Below are positions 51,631 through 60,237 of a stretch of DNA of 64,000 nucleotides, piece after piece (within the stretch, counting starts at the first letter, position 1; each line of letters opens with the position of its first letter). This stretch comes from JAYQKL01 sp049889535 (lineage in GTDB: Bacteria > Pseudomonadota > Alphaproteobacteria > RS24). Position numbers and translations under genes: made by a program. Location of the stretch: NCBI GenBank assembly GCA_049889535.1, contig JBMHDF010000006.1, positions 1 to 64,000 of the forward strand. The letters are read 5' to 3'. Below the pieces are notes generated by a model. The model saw only the letters and a program-made list of their open reading frames with translations, was not told the DNA's origin and ran no database searches.

Positions 51631-52509
51631 ATGTCTTATCCAGAAATTAACAAATTACAATCTGTTGAAGAGATTGTCAGTCAGCTTGAAAGCGGCATGA
51701 CCATTGGTATTGGTGGTTGGGGCGGACGGCGCAAACCTATGGCGCTTATTCGCGAAATTCTTAAAACCGATATTAAAGATTTAACCATTGCGGCCTATGG
51801 TGGCTGTGATGTGGGGATGCTTGCCAGTGCGGGAAAAATCAAAAAGCTGATTTTTGGATTTGTTTCACTTGATGTGATACCGATGGAAGCCCATTTCCGG
51901 CGCGCACGCTCGGCTGGTGAATTTGAAGTGATGGAAGTTGATGAAGGTATGTTCCAGCTCGGCCTTAAAGCGGCGGCGCAACAACTTCCATTCCTGCCTT
52001 GTCGCGCTGGTCTTGGAACAGATGTCATGACCCGCAACCCAGATATTCAAATCATAAAAGACCCCTATAAAGGCGAGTCTCTTGTTGCCATGCCAGCTAT
52101 TAATCTTGATGTTGCCCTCTGTCATGTGAGTGAGGCTGATAAGCTCGGCAATAGCTATATTGGCGGGCCCGATGTTTTCTTTGATGAATGGTTCTGTCGA
52201 GCAGCTCGCAAAGCTTTTATAACAGCGGAAAAAATTGTCGACACAAGCGCCTTTAATGATGACACAAAAATTCAGCGCATGCCGATAGAGCGCAATCTCG
52301 TAACGGGGGTTGCCGAAGTACCATTTGGCGCGCACCCAACATCTAATGGGCCCGATTACGGCATTGATGTCGGCCATTTAAAAACCTATTCACAGGCTGT
52401 GGGCGAAGGCTGGAGCGCTTATTGTGATGAATATGTCAACACTGAGGATTATCTTGCTGCGATTGGTGGCGAAGAAAAAATCCGCGCCCTACCCCTTCCG
52501 ATTTTTTAG
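51631..52509 (+). CDS. ipdA: COCHEA-CoA hydrolase alpha subunit (IpdA)
   Basis: CoA-transferase-fold protein of 292 residues, the length I recall for M. tuberculosis IpdA (Rv3551). IpdAB opens the last steroid ring by hydrolysing a carbon-carbon bond. Visible: GMTIGIGGWGGRRKPMALIREI, LTIAAYGGCDVGMLASAGKIKKL and FLPCRAGLGTDV. Glu105 falls in MEVDEGMF, the position I recall as the catalytic Glu105 of the mycobacterial enzyme. The ATG at 51631, with AGGTGA five bases before it, is preferred to an in-frame GTG inside hsaC. Confidence 0.9.
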   Translation: MSYPEINKLQSVEEIVSQLESGMTIGIGGWGGRRKPMALIREILKTDIKDLTIAAYGGCDVGMLASAGKIKKLIFGFVSLDVIPMEAHFRRARSAGEFEVMEVDEGMFQLGLKAAAQQLPFLPCRAGLGTDVMTRNPDIQIIKDPYKGESLVAMPAINLDVALCHVSEADKLGNSYIGGPDVFFDEWFCRAARKAFITAEKIVDTSAFNDDTKIQRMPIERNLVTGVAEVPFGAHPTSNGPDYGIDVGHLKTYSQAVGEGWSAYCDEYVNTEDYLAAIGGEEKIRALPLPIF

Positions 52510-52517
52510 AGGTTATT

Positions 52518-53303
52518 ATGAGCTATTCTCTTGCTGAATTATGCATCGCTGCTGGTGCGGATATATTTACCGAAGAAGATTCGGAAGTTTTTGCCACGCT
52601 GATTGGTCTTGTGCCAAGACTGGCTGGGTCGCTTGCCAAGAAAACATTTTTACCTGGTCTGATGATGTCTGACGGCGAATATTATTTCGTCTCAGAGCCT
52701 GTCCCTGTTGGCAAACGCAATGGCTATGAACCGCAAAAGGAAGGTCAAATCGGCTATGAGCGGGTTTTTGACCTGATTGCCCGCGGTAATCGCCACGCTT
52801 TTGTCGGGCCCGTTCAAGTTGATAAATATGGGCAGATGAATCTTTCTGCCATTGGTGATTATCAAAACCCAAAAGTCACCTTACTTGGCGTGCGTGGTTT
52901 GCCAGGCAATACAGTGAATAATCGTACATCTATGTTTGTGCCAGCGCATAATACAAAAGCTTTTGTTGCTGGTGAGGTCGATATGGTCAGCGGCGCGGGA
53001 TATAATCCTGACCGCTATCCTGACGGCAAATACCCGCCCGGCCTTGACCACCGTCGCATTGTTACAAATTTATGTGTGCTTGATTTTTCTGGTGAAAATC
53101 ACGCAATTGCCATACGCTCTTTACATCCGGGTGTGAGTGCGCAAGAGGTTCAGGACAATACAGGCTTTGATTTGGTTATTCCAGATAATATCCCCGAAAC
53201 CCCTGCCCCTACCGAAGAACAGTTGGCAATCATTAATGAGCTTGATCCGCATAATTTACGGGCAACTGTCTTCAAAGATAACCCGCCCGGCATACGTTCA
53301 TAG
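52518..53303 (+). CDS. ipdB: COCHEA-CoA hydrolase beta subunit (IpdB)
   Basis: A 261-residue CoA-transferase beta-type protein: ELCIAAGADIF, RLAGSLAKKTFLPGLMMSDGEYYFV in pieces, HAFVGPVQVDKYGQMNLSAIGDYQNPKVTLLGVRGLPGNTVNNRTS in pieces, and VTNLCVLDF. Partner of IpdA, always adjacent. The usual catalytic Glu of CoA transferases is not visible, as expected for the hydrolase. Eight bases after ipdA. Confidence 0.9.
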   Translation: MSYSLAELCIAAGADIFTEEDSEVFATLIGLVPRLAGSLAKKTFLPGLMMSDGEYYFVSEPVPVGKRNGYEPQKEGQIGYERVFDLIARGNRHAFVGPVQVDKYGQMNLSAIGDYQNPKVTLLGVRGLPGNTVNNRTSMFVPAHNTKAFVAGEVDMVSGAGYNPDRYPDGKYPPGLDHRRIVTNLCVLDFSGENHAIAIRSLHPGVSAQEVQDNTGFDLVIPDNIPETPAPTEEQLAIINELDPHNLRATVFKDNPPGIRS

Positions 53304-53315
53304 ACCAAAGGTGAG

Positions 53316-54230
53316 ATGATGAGCCAAGATAATGAGACAGTTCCACGTCAGGAAAAAGAAGTCGTTTACGAAGAAGAAAATCCAATTCTTTACGAAGTAA
53401 AGAATAAGGTTGCTTATATCACGCTCAACCGACCACAATTCCACAATAGCCAAAATGGCCAAATGCTTTATGCCCTTGATGATGCCTTTTTTAAGGCAAC
53501 GGGTGATGATGATGTCAAAACCATTGTTCTGAAAGCCAATGGCAAGCATTTCTCAGCAGGTCATGACATTGGTACGCCTGGCCGTGATTATCATATTGGC
53601 CGCGAAGATCGTCGATCTATGATTTATAATCATGATAATAAACCGGGCGCAGAGCTGGCTTATATCCGAGAAATGGAAGTTTATCTCGGTTTTTGCCATC
53701 GCTGGCGGGAAGTACCGAAACCGACCATCGCCCAAGTGCATGGCGGTTGCATTGCAGGCGGGTTGATGCTGGCTTGGGTGTGCGACCTGATTGTGGCGTC
53801 AGATGATGCATTTTTCCAAGACCCTGTTGTGCAAATGGGTTTTCCGGGCGTTGAATATTTCGCTCACCCGTTTGAGCTCAATGTGCGTCTTGCGAAAGAA
53901 TTTTTGCTACTGGGTGAGCGTTGGTCGGCAGACCGTGTGCTGGCCGCTGGAATGATTAATAAAGTCGTTGCGCGGGACGAGCTGGCGGCTTGCGTCACTG
54001 ACATGGCTGAAAAAATTGCTCAGCAACCCCGCATGGCGTCCTTATTAACCAAACAGGCCTGCAACCATATTGAAAACCTTCAAGGTAAAAAAACCGGTAT
54101 GGAAGGTGTTTATAATATGCATCATTTTGCGCATGCCCAAAATTCGCTAGTCAAAGGGGATTATATTGCGGGTTTTGACGGTAAAAAAATGGCTGCGAGT
54201 AATAAGAAAAAGGAACAAGACGGCTCATGA
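53316..54230 (+). CDS. Enoyl-CoA hydratase/isomerase-family protein, long form
   Basis: Crotonase of 304 residues, longer than the usual 250-270 by an acidic N-terminal lead (about 30 residues) and a central insert (RDYHIGREDRRSMIYNHDNKPG). Core motifs: VAYITLNRPQFHNSQNGQML, GKHFSAGHDIGTPG, PKPTIAQVHGGCIAGGLMLAWVCDLIVAS (oxyanion loops). The first catalytic Glu position reads as VCDLI/FFQDPVVQMG. It probably hydrates an unsaturated CoA ester after ring opening. It is inserted between ipdB and ipdC; I cannot match it to a named mycobacterial protein. Confidence 0.8.
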   Translation: MMSQDNETVPRQEKEVVYEEENPILYEVKNKVAYITLNRPQFHNSQNGQMLYALDDAFFKATGDDDVKTIVLKANGKHFSAGHDIGTPGRDYHIGREDRRSMIYNHDNKPGAELAYIREMEVYLGFCHRWREVPKPTIAQVHGGCIAGGLMLAWVCDLIVASDDAFFQDPVVQMGFPGVEYFAHPFELNVRLAKEFLLLGERWSADRVLAAGMINKVVARDELAACVTDMAEKIAQQPRMASLLTKQACNHIENLQGKKTGMEGVYNMHHFAHAQNSLVKGDYIAGFDGKKMAASNKKKEQDGS

Positions 54231-55282
54231 TTGAAACCAAGCTGACAAAAGCACTGGGATGTGAATATCCGATTATTCAAACTGCTATGGGTTGGGTTGC
54301 GACATCGCAGCTTGTGCAGGCAAGTGTGCGCGCAGGCGCTATGGGGTTTTTGGCTGCCGCCGTTATGGACGCTGATGAGTGCGAAGCAGAAATTAAAACC
54401 ATCAAACAAGCTACAGCTAATCCGTTTGGGGTGAATTTTCATTCATTCCAAAAAGATGCAGACCGTATTATCGATATGTGTATCGATTATGAAGTGGCGG
54501 CGATATCTTATGGGCGCGCGCCCTCTGCAAAAATTATAGACCGTGTCAAAGCGGCCGGTATTAAATGCGTACCGACCATTGGCGCCAGCAAACACGCTAA
54601 AAAAGCGGTTGAAATGGGTGCCGATATTCTTGTTTGCCAAGGACAAGAAGGTGGCGGCCATACAGGTTACACTCCTACATGGTTACTACTTGGTCAGGTG
54701 CTTGACCAAAAACTAGATGTGCCAATCGTCGCTTGTGGCGGCTTTAAAGATGGGCGTGGGCTTGCTGCTGCTCTTGCATTTGGTGCAGATGGAATCGCTA
54801 TGGGTACACGATTTATGATGTCAAAAGAAAGCCCTACCCCAGCCACCACAAAACAGGCCTATATTGAAGCAGAAGTGACGAATATTCCTGTTTCAACCAA
54901 ATTAGATGGCTTGCCCCAGCGCATGGTCATGAACAAAGCTTTGCAGGATTTAGAAAATGCGTCCTCAATAGGTCTCCTATATCGCGCATTGGTAAATGCA
55001 TTTAAGTATAAAGCACAAACCAATCTATCAATGATGGAGACATTGCAAACGGCTTGGAATATGGCGTCCAAAACCGATTTGACGCTTGGGCAGACCCTGA
55101 TGTCAGCAAATGCGCCAATGATTATTCAAAAAGCAATGATTGAAGGCAATATTGAAGCAGGCGTGTTACCAAGTGGGCAGGTTGCCGGATTGATTGAAGA
55201 TTTATCCTCGGCGGAAGAAATCGTAACCTCTATCATGCAAGATGCTGAAGCCTGCCGCCACAAACTTTCTTTACAAGGATAA
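54227..55282 (+). CDS. ipdC: IpdC-like FMN reductase (nitronate monooxygenase family)
   Basis: A 351-residue TIM-barrel flavoprotein: CEYPIIQTAMGWVATSQLVQ, GAMGFLAAAVM, NFHSFQKD, DILVCQGQEGGGHTGYTPTWLLL, PIVACGGFKDGRGLAAALAFGADGIAMGTRFMMS in pieces. In M. tuberculosis IpdC (Rv3553) sits next to ipdAB and acts on ring-opened C/D-ring CoA esters with reduced pyridine nucleotide; position and length fit here. Overlaps the preceding hydratase gene by four bases (ATGA). Confidence 0.87.
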   Translation: MIETKLTKALGCEYPIIQTAMGWVATSQLVQASVRAGAMGFLAAAVMDADECEAEIKTIKQATANPFGVNFHSFQKDADRIIDMCIDYEVAAISYGRAPSAKIIDRVKAAGIKCVPTIGASKHAKKAVEMGADILVCQGQEGGGHTGYTPTWLLLGQVLDQKLDVPIVACGGFKDGRGLAAALAFGADGIAMGTRFMMSKESPTPATTKQAYIEAEVTNIPVSTKLDGLPQRMVMNKALQDLENASSIGLLYRALVNAFKYKAQTNLSMMETLQTAWNMASKTDLTLGQTLMSANAPMIIQKAMIEGNIEAGVLPSGQVAGLIEDLSSAEEIVTSIMQDAEACRHKLSLQG

Positions 55283-55286
55283 TCTG

Positions 55287-56051
55287 ATGAGCATTCATAC
55301 TTCAGTTAAAAACCGAATTGCAGAAATTGTTTTTGATTTCCCACCTGTTAATGCCTTTGACGACAAGACTTGGAATGAAATTCCAAATATTGTGACCGAA
55401 CTTGGTCAGCGACAAGATGTTCGGGTTTTACTTATTCGCTCAGAAGGACGCGGGTTTTGCGCAGGCGTGGATATAAAACAACTAGCCGAAACCAGCTCAG
55501 CCATTGTTGAAGTGAACAAAGGCAATTACGAAACTTTTAAAGCAATTCGTGGCTGCGAAGTGCCAGTTATTTCTGCGCCACATGGATATGTGATAGGCGG
55601 TGGCATTGGTATGTGTGGGGCGTCTGATGTGGTGATTGCAGCTGATGACTGTTTTTTCTCGCTGCCAGAAATTGATCGTGGTGCAATGGGTGGCGCGGCG
55701 CATTTGCAACGCATGATACCGCTGGCAAAAGTGCGTTCAGCCTTTTTTACGGGCGGGCAAATCACAGCGCAGGAAATGTATCGTCTCGGTGGTATTGAGC
55801 AAGTCGTCGCCCGTGACAAACATATTGAAGAGGCTTTTGCCTTTGCAGAAATTATCGCCAGCAAAAGCCGTGATGCACTGCGCATTGCCAAACAAGCACT
55901 AAACGGTATTGAGGCTTTTGATGTCGATAAATCTTACAGATGGGAACAGGGCTTCACTTTTGAAATGTATATGCATGAAGATAGCCAAAAAGCGCGTGAT
56001 GCATTTGTAGAAACGGGTAAAACCGCTGATTATGAGGATGATGCATCATGA
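55287..56051 (+). CDS. echA20: EchA20-like crotonase (HIEC-CoA hydrolase)
   Basis: Crotonase of 254 residues: DFPPVNAFDDKTW, RSEGRGFCAGVDIKQLAE, YETFKAIRGCEVPVISAPHGYVIGGGIGMCGASDVVIAADDCFFSLPEIDRGAMGGAAHLQRM in pieces, and a terminal SYRWEQGFTFEMYMHED. These match what I remember of EchA20 (Rv3550), which hydrolyses ring D of HIEC-CoA to give COCHEA-CoA, the IpdAB substrate. AAGGA precedes the ATG at 55287; this start avoids overlap with ipdC. Confidence 0.85.
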   Translation: MSIHTSVKNRIAEIVFDFPPVNAFDDKTWNEIPNIVTELGQRQDVRVLLIRSEGRGFCAGVDIKQLAETSSAIVEVNKGNYETFKAIRGCEVPVISAPHGYVIGGGIGMCGASDVVIAADDCFFSLPEIDRGAMGGAAHLQRMIPLAKVRSAFFTGGQITAQEMYRLGGIEQVVARDKHIEEAFAFAEIIASKSRDALRIAKQALNGIEAFDVDKSYRWEQGFTFEMYMHEDSQKARDAFVETGKTADYEDDAS

Positions 56052-57205
56052 ATATTGAGTTTACTCAAAAGCAAAAAGAGTTTCGCGCCGAAATTCGTGA
56101 TTGGCTAGAGACGCATGTACCAAAAGAGCGTTTGCCTTCGCTTGATACAAAAGAAGGGTTTGAGCTGCACCGTGACTGGGAGCGCACACTTCACGAGGGC
56201 AATTGGGGTATGGTGACATGGCCAACAGAATATGGTGGGCGGGGCTGTGACCTGATTGACTGGTTAATTTTTGAAGAAGAATATTATCGCGTTGATGCAC
56301 CCGCGCGCGTCAGTCAAAATGGTATTTTCCTGCTTGGCCCTACCATAATGGAATATGGGACAGAGGAACAAAAAAAGCGTTTCTTACCTCCAATGGCGGC
56401 GGGCGATGAAATATGGGCGCAAGCTTGGTCAGAGCCTGGCGCGGGTAGCGACCTTGCTGCAATTCGAAGCAAGGCGGTTCGCGATGGTGATGAATATGTC
56501 ATTACAGGTCAAAAAACATGGTCATCACGCGCTGTTTTTGCTGATTGGTGTTTTGGGCTATTCCGCACTGAGGCAGATAGCGCGCGGCATAAAGGGCTTT
56601 CTAAAATCCTCGTGCCGCTGGATAGCAAAGGGCTAACCATTCGCCCGATTGCTCAACTTGATGGTGACCCGGGCTTTGCTGAATTATTTTTTGACGAGGT
56701 GCGCGTACCAGTTGAAAATCTGCTTGGGCCCGAACATGGTGGTTGGGGCGTTGCTATGGCGACAGCTGGTTTTGAACGCGGTTTATTATTGCGCTCCCCT
56801 GCCCGTTTTCAAGCCGCCGCGAGCCGCTTAGTTAAACTATATAAAAATCACGCCAATCGTTTGTCTCCAGGTATTAAAGACCAAGTCATGCAAGCTTGGA
56901 TTGATACAGAGCGCTTTGCAGCCGCCACCTATGCTCTGGTGTCGCAAGTCAATGCTGGCGCCTCGATTTCATCTGAATCAAGTGCCAATAAAATCTTTTG
57001 GTCTGAAATGGATCGGCACTTACACCGCACAGCCATGAGCATTATGGGCGCACAAGCGGAAATTGAAGAAGGTTTAGAAGCTATAGACAATGGCAGATGG
57101 CTTGATGGTTATATGTTTAGTCTGGCTGGACCTATCTATGCGGGTACAAATGAAATTCAACGAAATATTCTCGCAGAACGTGTTCTCGGTCTGCCGCGTA
57201 AATAG
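56048..57205 (+). CDS. Acyl-CoA dehydrogenase, larger subunit of a heteromeric pair
   Basis: A 385-residue acyl-CoA dehydrogenase: WPTEYGGRGCDLIDWLIFEEEYYR, AWSEPGAGSDLAAIRSKA, TGQKTWSSRAVFADWCFGLF, FAELFFDEVRVPVENLLGP, and SLAGPIYAGTNEIQRNILAERVLG. The position of the MCAD-type catalytic Glu (YEGT) is Ala here (IYAGT), so the base must lie elsewhere or in the partner subunit. It is followed after eight bases by a shorter ACAD gene, the arrangement of alpha2-beta2 steroid acyl-CoA dehydrogenases such as FadE28-FadE29. Probably acts on a ring-opened intermediate. Confidence 0.85.
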   Translation: MNIEFTQKQKEFRAEIRDWLETHVPKERLPSLDTKEGFELHRDWERTLHEGNWGMVTWPTEYGGRGCDLIDWLIFEEEYYRVDAPARVSQNGIFLLGPTIMEYGTEEQKKRFLPPMAAGDEIWAQAWSEPGAGSDLAAIRSKAVRDGDEYVITGQKTWSSRAVFADWCFGLFRTEADSARHKGLSKILVPLDSKGLTIRPIAQLDGDPGFAELFFDEVRVPVENLLGPEHGGWGVAMATAGFERGLLLRSPARFQAAASRLVKLYKNHANRLSPGIKDQVMQAWIDTERFAAATYALVSQVNAGASISSESSANKIFWSEMDRHLHRTAMSIMGAQAEIEEGLEAIDNGRWLDGYMFSLAGPIYAGTNEIQRNILAERVLGLPRK

Positions 57206-57213
57206 AGGCTGAT

Positions 57214-58191
57214 ATGGATTTTCGCTTTACTGATGAACAACAAGATTTAATCGATGCCGCAAAAAGCATATTTGATGGCGAGCATACGGTAGAGCGTATG
57301 CGCAACCAACTTGATGGCAATGAGGTTGACGCGCTTTGGCCACAATTTGCTGAATTGGGTTTATTAGGCATTATTGCGCCTGAAGATAAAGGTGGTCTTG
57401 GGCAAGATTTTTCAGTCATGGCCGCCATTGCCGAAGCGGCGGGATATGCGGGGCTGGTTGAACCTTTTGTAGAAGTGGCTGGGCTGTCTGTACCATTATT
57501 GGCTGAAATGGGCGAAACAGAAAAACTCGCGCAGGTGATTTCCGGCGAGATACGCGTGGCGCCGCTCTCCCCCAATCTGTTTGCCAATCAAGATGCAGAT
57601 AAAAACGATTATTTTATTGAAACAAACCCAGAAGGGTCGCGTTTACTGGCCCGTGATGAGGTCACGCTTACAGGTTTAAAATCGATAGACCCATTACGCC
57701 GTATTTTTAAAATATCCCATCAGGCACAGGGCAATGCCTTGAGTGATTGGTATGGTAGCGTGCTGAGTGCTGCTCAAATTTGCGGCCTGTCGCGCCGTAT
57801 TGTCGATATGTCCGTTGATTATGCCAAAGACCGTGAGCAATTCGGTCAACAAATTGGCAGTTTCCAAGCTATTAAACACCATTTGGCCAATGTGCATACG
57901 CAAATCGAATTTACCCGCCCAACAGTTTATTTCGCCGCTCTAAGCGGTGGTCGCGCTGTCCATGAAGCCAAAATCGCGGCTTGTGATACAGGCAGTCTTG
58001 CGGCTGAAGTCGGCATTCAGGTGCATGGCGGCATGGGTTATACATATGAGGTTAATTTGCATATGTTTATGAAAAGAATTTGGGCGCTTTCCGGCGAATG
58101 GGGCGACCGAAATGATCATTTGAATATTTTGACACCATTGGTTCTGGCTGATGACGCAGCGATTGGGCCAGGTGCAAGTTTTTTAGCTTAG
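57214..58191 (+). CDS. Acyl-CoA dehydrogenase, smaller subunit of a heteromeric pair
   Basis: A 325-residue, shortened acyl-CoA dehydrogenase. The N-terminal helices are normal (FRFTDEQQDLIDAAKSIFDG), the middle beta domain is cut down (only about 90 residues between AAIAEAAGYAGLVEP and SVLSAAQICGLSRRIVD), and the C-terminal helices are kept (DREQFGQQIGSFQAIKHHLAN, IQVHGGMGYTYEVNLHMFMKR). The size matches FadE32/FadE33-type partners (about 320 residues). FAD contacts from DREQFG and QxHGGxGYT are present. Confidence 0.85.
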   Translation: MDFRFTDEQQDLIDAAKSIFDGEHTVERMRNQLDGNEVDALWPQFAELGLLGIIAPEDKGGLGQDFSVMAAIAEAAGYAGLVEPFVEVAGLSVPLLAEMGETEKLAQVISGEIRVAPLSPNLFANQDADKNDYFIETNPEGSRLLARDEVTLTGLKSIDPLRRIFKISHQAQGNALSDWYGSVLSAAQICGLSRRIVDMSVDYAKDREQFGQQIGSFQAIKHHLANVHTQIEFTRPTVYFAALSGGRAVHEAKIAACDTGSLAAEVGIQVHGGMGYTYEVNLHMFMKRIWALSGEWGDRNDHLNILTPLVLADDAAIGPGASFLA

Positions 58192-58200
58192 GAGAATTAA

Positions 58201-59352
58201 ATGGCTGAAGCTTATATTGTCGATGCAATTCGAACCCCAACTGGCCGTCGAAAAGGCAGCCTTGCGCATGTGCACGGCGCTGATCTTGGTGGGTTTATTT
58301 TGAAAAAACTAGTTGAGCGCAATGGCATTCCAGATGCTGACTATGATGATGTCATTTTCGGCTGTATTGATGCTGTTGGCCCATTGGCTGGTGATATTGC
58401 GCGCACATGTTGGCTAGCGGCAGGTCTTGACCAAGCCATACCTGGCGTCACCATTGACCGCCAATGTGGTTCAGCGCAACAAGCTGTTCATTTTGCGGCA
58501 CAAGCCGTCATGTCTGGCACGCAAGATGTTGTGGTGGCAGGTGGCGTGCAAACCATGACCCAAATTCCAATCAGCTATGCCATGTTGGCCGCCCAACCTT
58601 TAGGTTTTACAGACCCATTTAGCGGGTCATCTGGTTGGGTTGAGCGTTATGGAAATGTCGGTATTTCTCAATATAAATCAGCCGATATGATTGCCACAAA
58701 ATGGGAAATCAGCCGTGAGGAAATGGAACAATATGCGCTAGAAAGCCATCAACGTGCTGCTATCGCCATTGATGAAGGGCGCTTTGACAATGAAATTATT
58801 CCGTTTGAAGGGCTTGAAACAGACGAGACGGTGCGCCGTGACACAACATTAGAAAAAATGGCAACGCTTGATGTGTTACCAGATTGCGACCATATTCATG
58901 CAGGCATTTCCAGCCAGACATGTGATGCCTCCTCCGCCATTTTGATTGTTTCAGAAGATGCGCTGAAACGCTATAACCTCAAGCCGCGCGCGCGGATTCA
59001 TCATATGAGCGTGCGCGCCGATGACCCCGTTTGGATGTTAACCGCGCCTATTCCGGCGACTGAATATGCTTTGAAAAAATCTGGTATGTCGCTTGATGAG
59101 ATTGACCTTGTAGAAATAAACGAAGCTTTTGCCTCTGTCCCAATGGCATGGTTGAAGGATACCGGCTATCCGCATGAAAAAACCAATGTGAATGGCGGTG
59201 CGATTTCGCTTGGCCACCCGATTGGGGCGACTGGCACTAAACTCATGTCAACCTTGCTGAATGAGCTTGAGCGCACAGGCGGGCGTTACGGCCTGCAAAC
59301 CATGTGTGAAGGCGGCGGGCAAGCGAATGTAACCATTATTGAAAGACTATAA
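58201..59352 (+). CDS. fadA6: Thiolase (acetyl-CoA acyltransferase), FadA6-like
   Basis: A degradative thiolase of 383 residues, the length of FadA6. Catalytic residues: Cys89 in IDRQCGSAQQAVHF, His in GGAISLGHPIGATG, and the second Cys in MCEGGGQANVTIIE. EINEAFASVPMAW is the conserved loop. It releases acetyl-CoA (or another short CoA) from the ring-opened chain. In M. tuberculosis FadA6 (Rv3556c) is in the same cluster as ipdABC. Preceded by AGGAG. Confidence 0.88.
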   Translation: MAEAYIVDAIRTPTGRRKGSLAHVHGADLGGFILKKLVERNGIPDADYDDVIFGCIDAVGPLAGDIARTCWLAAGLDQAIPGVTIDRQCGSAQQAVHFAAQAVMSGTQDVVVAGGVQTMTQIPISYAMLAAQPLGFTDPFSGSSGWVERYGNVGISQYKSADMIATKWEISREEMEQYALESHQRAAIAIDEGRFDNEIIPFEGLETDETVRRDTTLEKMATLDVLPDCDHIHAGISSQTCDASSAILIVSEDALKRYNLKPRARIHHMSVRADDPVWMLTAPIPATEYALKKSGMSLDEIDLVEINEAFASVPMAWLKDTGYPHEKTNVNGGAISLGHPIGATGTKLMSTLLNELERTGGRYGLQTMCEGGGQANVTIIERL

Positions 59353-59354
59353 AA

Positions 59355-60236
59355 ATGGGTGATTTTTGTAAAAATAGAACTGTCATCGTCACAGGTTCAG
59401 GCGGCGGTCTTGGGCGCGCCTATGCTTTGGCTTTAGGCGCTGAAGGCGCGAATGTGATTGTTAATGATATTAATGCGGAAACAGCTCAGGCCACTGTTGA
59501 TGAAATTATCGCCAATGGTGGCACCGCCATGACCAATCTTAATGACATTACGAATTATGAACAAGCTGGTGAAATTGTTCGTTCTGCGATTGATACTTAT
59601 GGCGATTTACATGCAGTCGTCAATAATGCAGGCAACAACCGTGACCGCATGTTCACCTCTTTGTCAGAAGAAGACTGGGATTTGGTTATCAAAGTTCACT
59701 TAAAGGGCCATTTTTGTATTTCATCACACGCAGCAAAATATTGGCGTGAAAAATCTAAAAATGGGGACGACCCAAAAGCGCGTATTATCAACACAAGCTC
59801 TGGTGCGGGCTTGCAAGGCTCAATCGGACAAAGCAATTATTCGGCAGCCAAAGGGGGCATACTTGCCCTCACCCTCAATCAAGCCGCTGAATTACGCCGC
59901 TATGGCATAACGGCTAATGCGGTCGCGCCAAATGCCCGCACCGGTATGACCGAAAAAGTCTTTGCAGAAATGATGAAGCTTCCAGAAGATGGTGGTTTTG
60001 ACCAATATGACCCAGCCAATATTGCACCCATTATTGTTTATTTATGCAGTGAACAATCAGAGGATGTAACCGGACATTGTTTTGAACCATTTGGCGGCAA
60101 ACTTTCTATATCAGAAGGTCACAAAACGGGTCCAATTAAAGATAAAGAAGCCCGCTATGAAGTGGGTGAAATTCATGATGTTGTGCAGGATCTCATTAAA
60201 ATTACGCCACCTGCGCAAAAGGTTTATGGAACTTAA
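59355..60236 (+). CDS. Short-chain dehydrogenase/reductase (17beta-HSD4/Rv3548c-like)
   Basis: A 293-residue SDR: VIVTGSGGGLGRAYALALGAEGANVIVNDI (Asp ends strand 2, so NAD(H)), HAVVNNAGNNRDRMF, NTSSGAGLQGSIGQSNYSAAKGG with YxxxK, RYGITANAVAPNARTGMTE. A 60-residue C-terminal extension resembles the SDR domain of multifunctional enzyme type 2 / 17beta-HSD4 and of Rv3548c in the mycobacterial steroid locus. Likely oxidises a 3-hydroxyacyl-CoA before the thiolase encoded just upstream. Confidence 0.83.
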   Translation: MGDFCKNRTVIVTGSGGGLGRAYALALGAEGANVIVNDINAETAQATVDEIIANGGTAMTNLNDITNYEQAGEIVRSAIDTYGDLHAVVNNAGNNRDRMFTSLSEEDWDLVIKVHLKGHFCISSHAAKYWREKSKNGDDPKARIINTSSGAGLQGSIGQSNYSAAKGGILALTLNQAAELRRYGITANAVAPNARTGMTEKVFAEMMKLPEDGGFDQYDPANIAPIIVYLCSEQSEDVTGHCFEPFGGKLSISEGHKTGPIKDKEARYEVGEIHDVVQDLIKITPPAQKVYGT

Positions 60237-60237
60237 C

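Noticed and set aside
51631..53303. 3-oxoacid or glutaconate CoA-transferase
   Set aside because: The fold is shared, but length, Glu105 position in the alpha subunit and neighbours fit IpdAB, a ring-opening hydrolase.
54227..55282. Plain nitronate monooxygenase (nitroalkane detoxification)
   Set aside because: Family membership is real, but its place after ipdAB and next to echA20 matches IpdC in length and order.
60082..60237. Longer N-terminus of the acyl-CoA dehydrogenase at 60238
   Set aside because: The upstream frame lies inside the SDR gene and does not read like protein; the family begins near FPFNEDHAMIRD.
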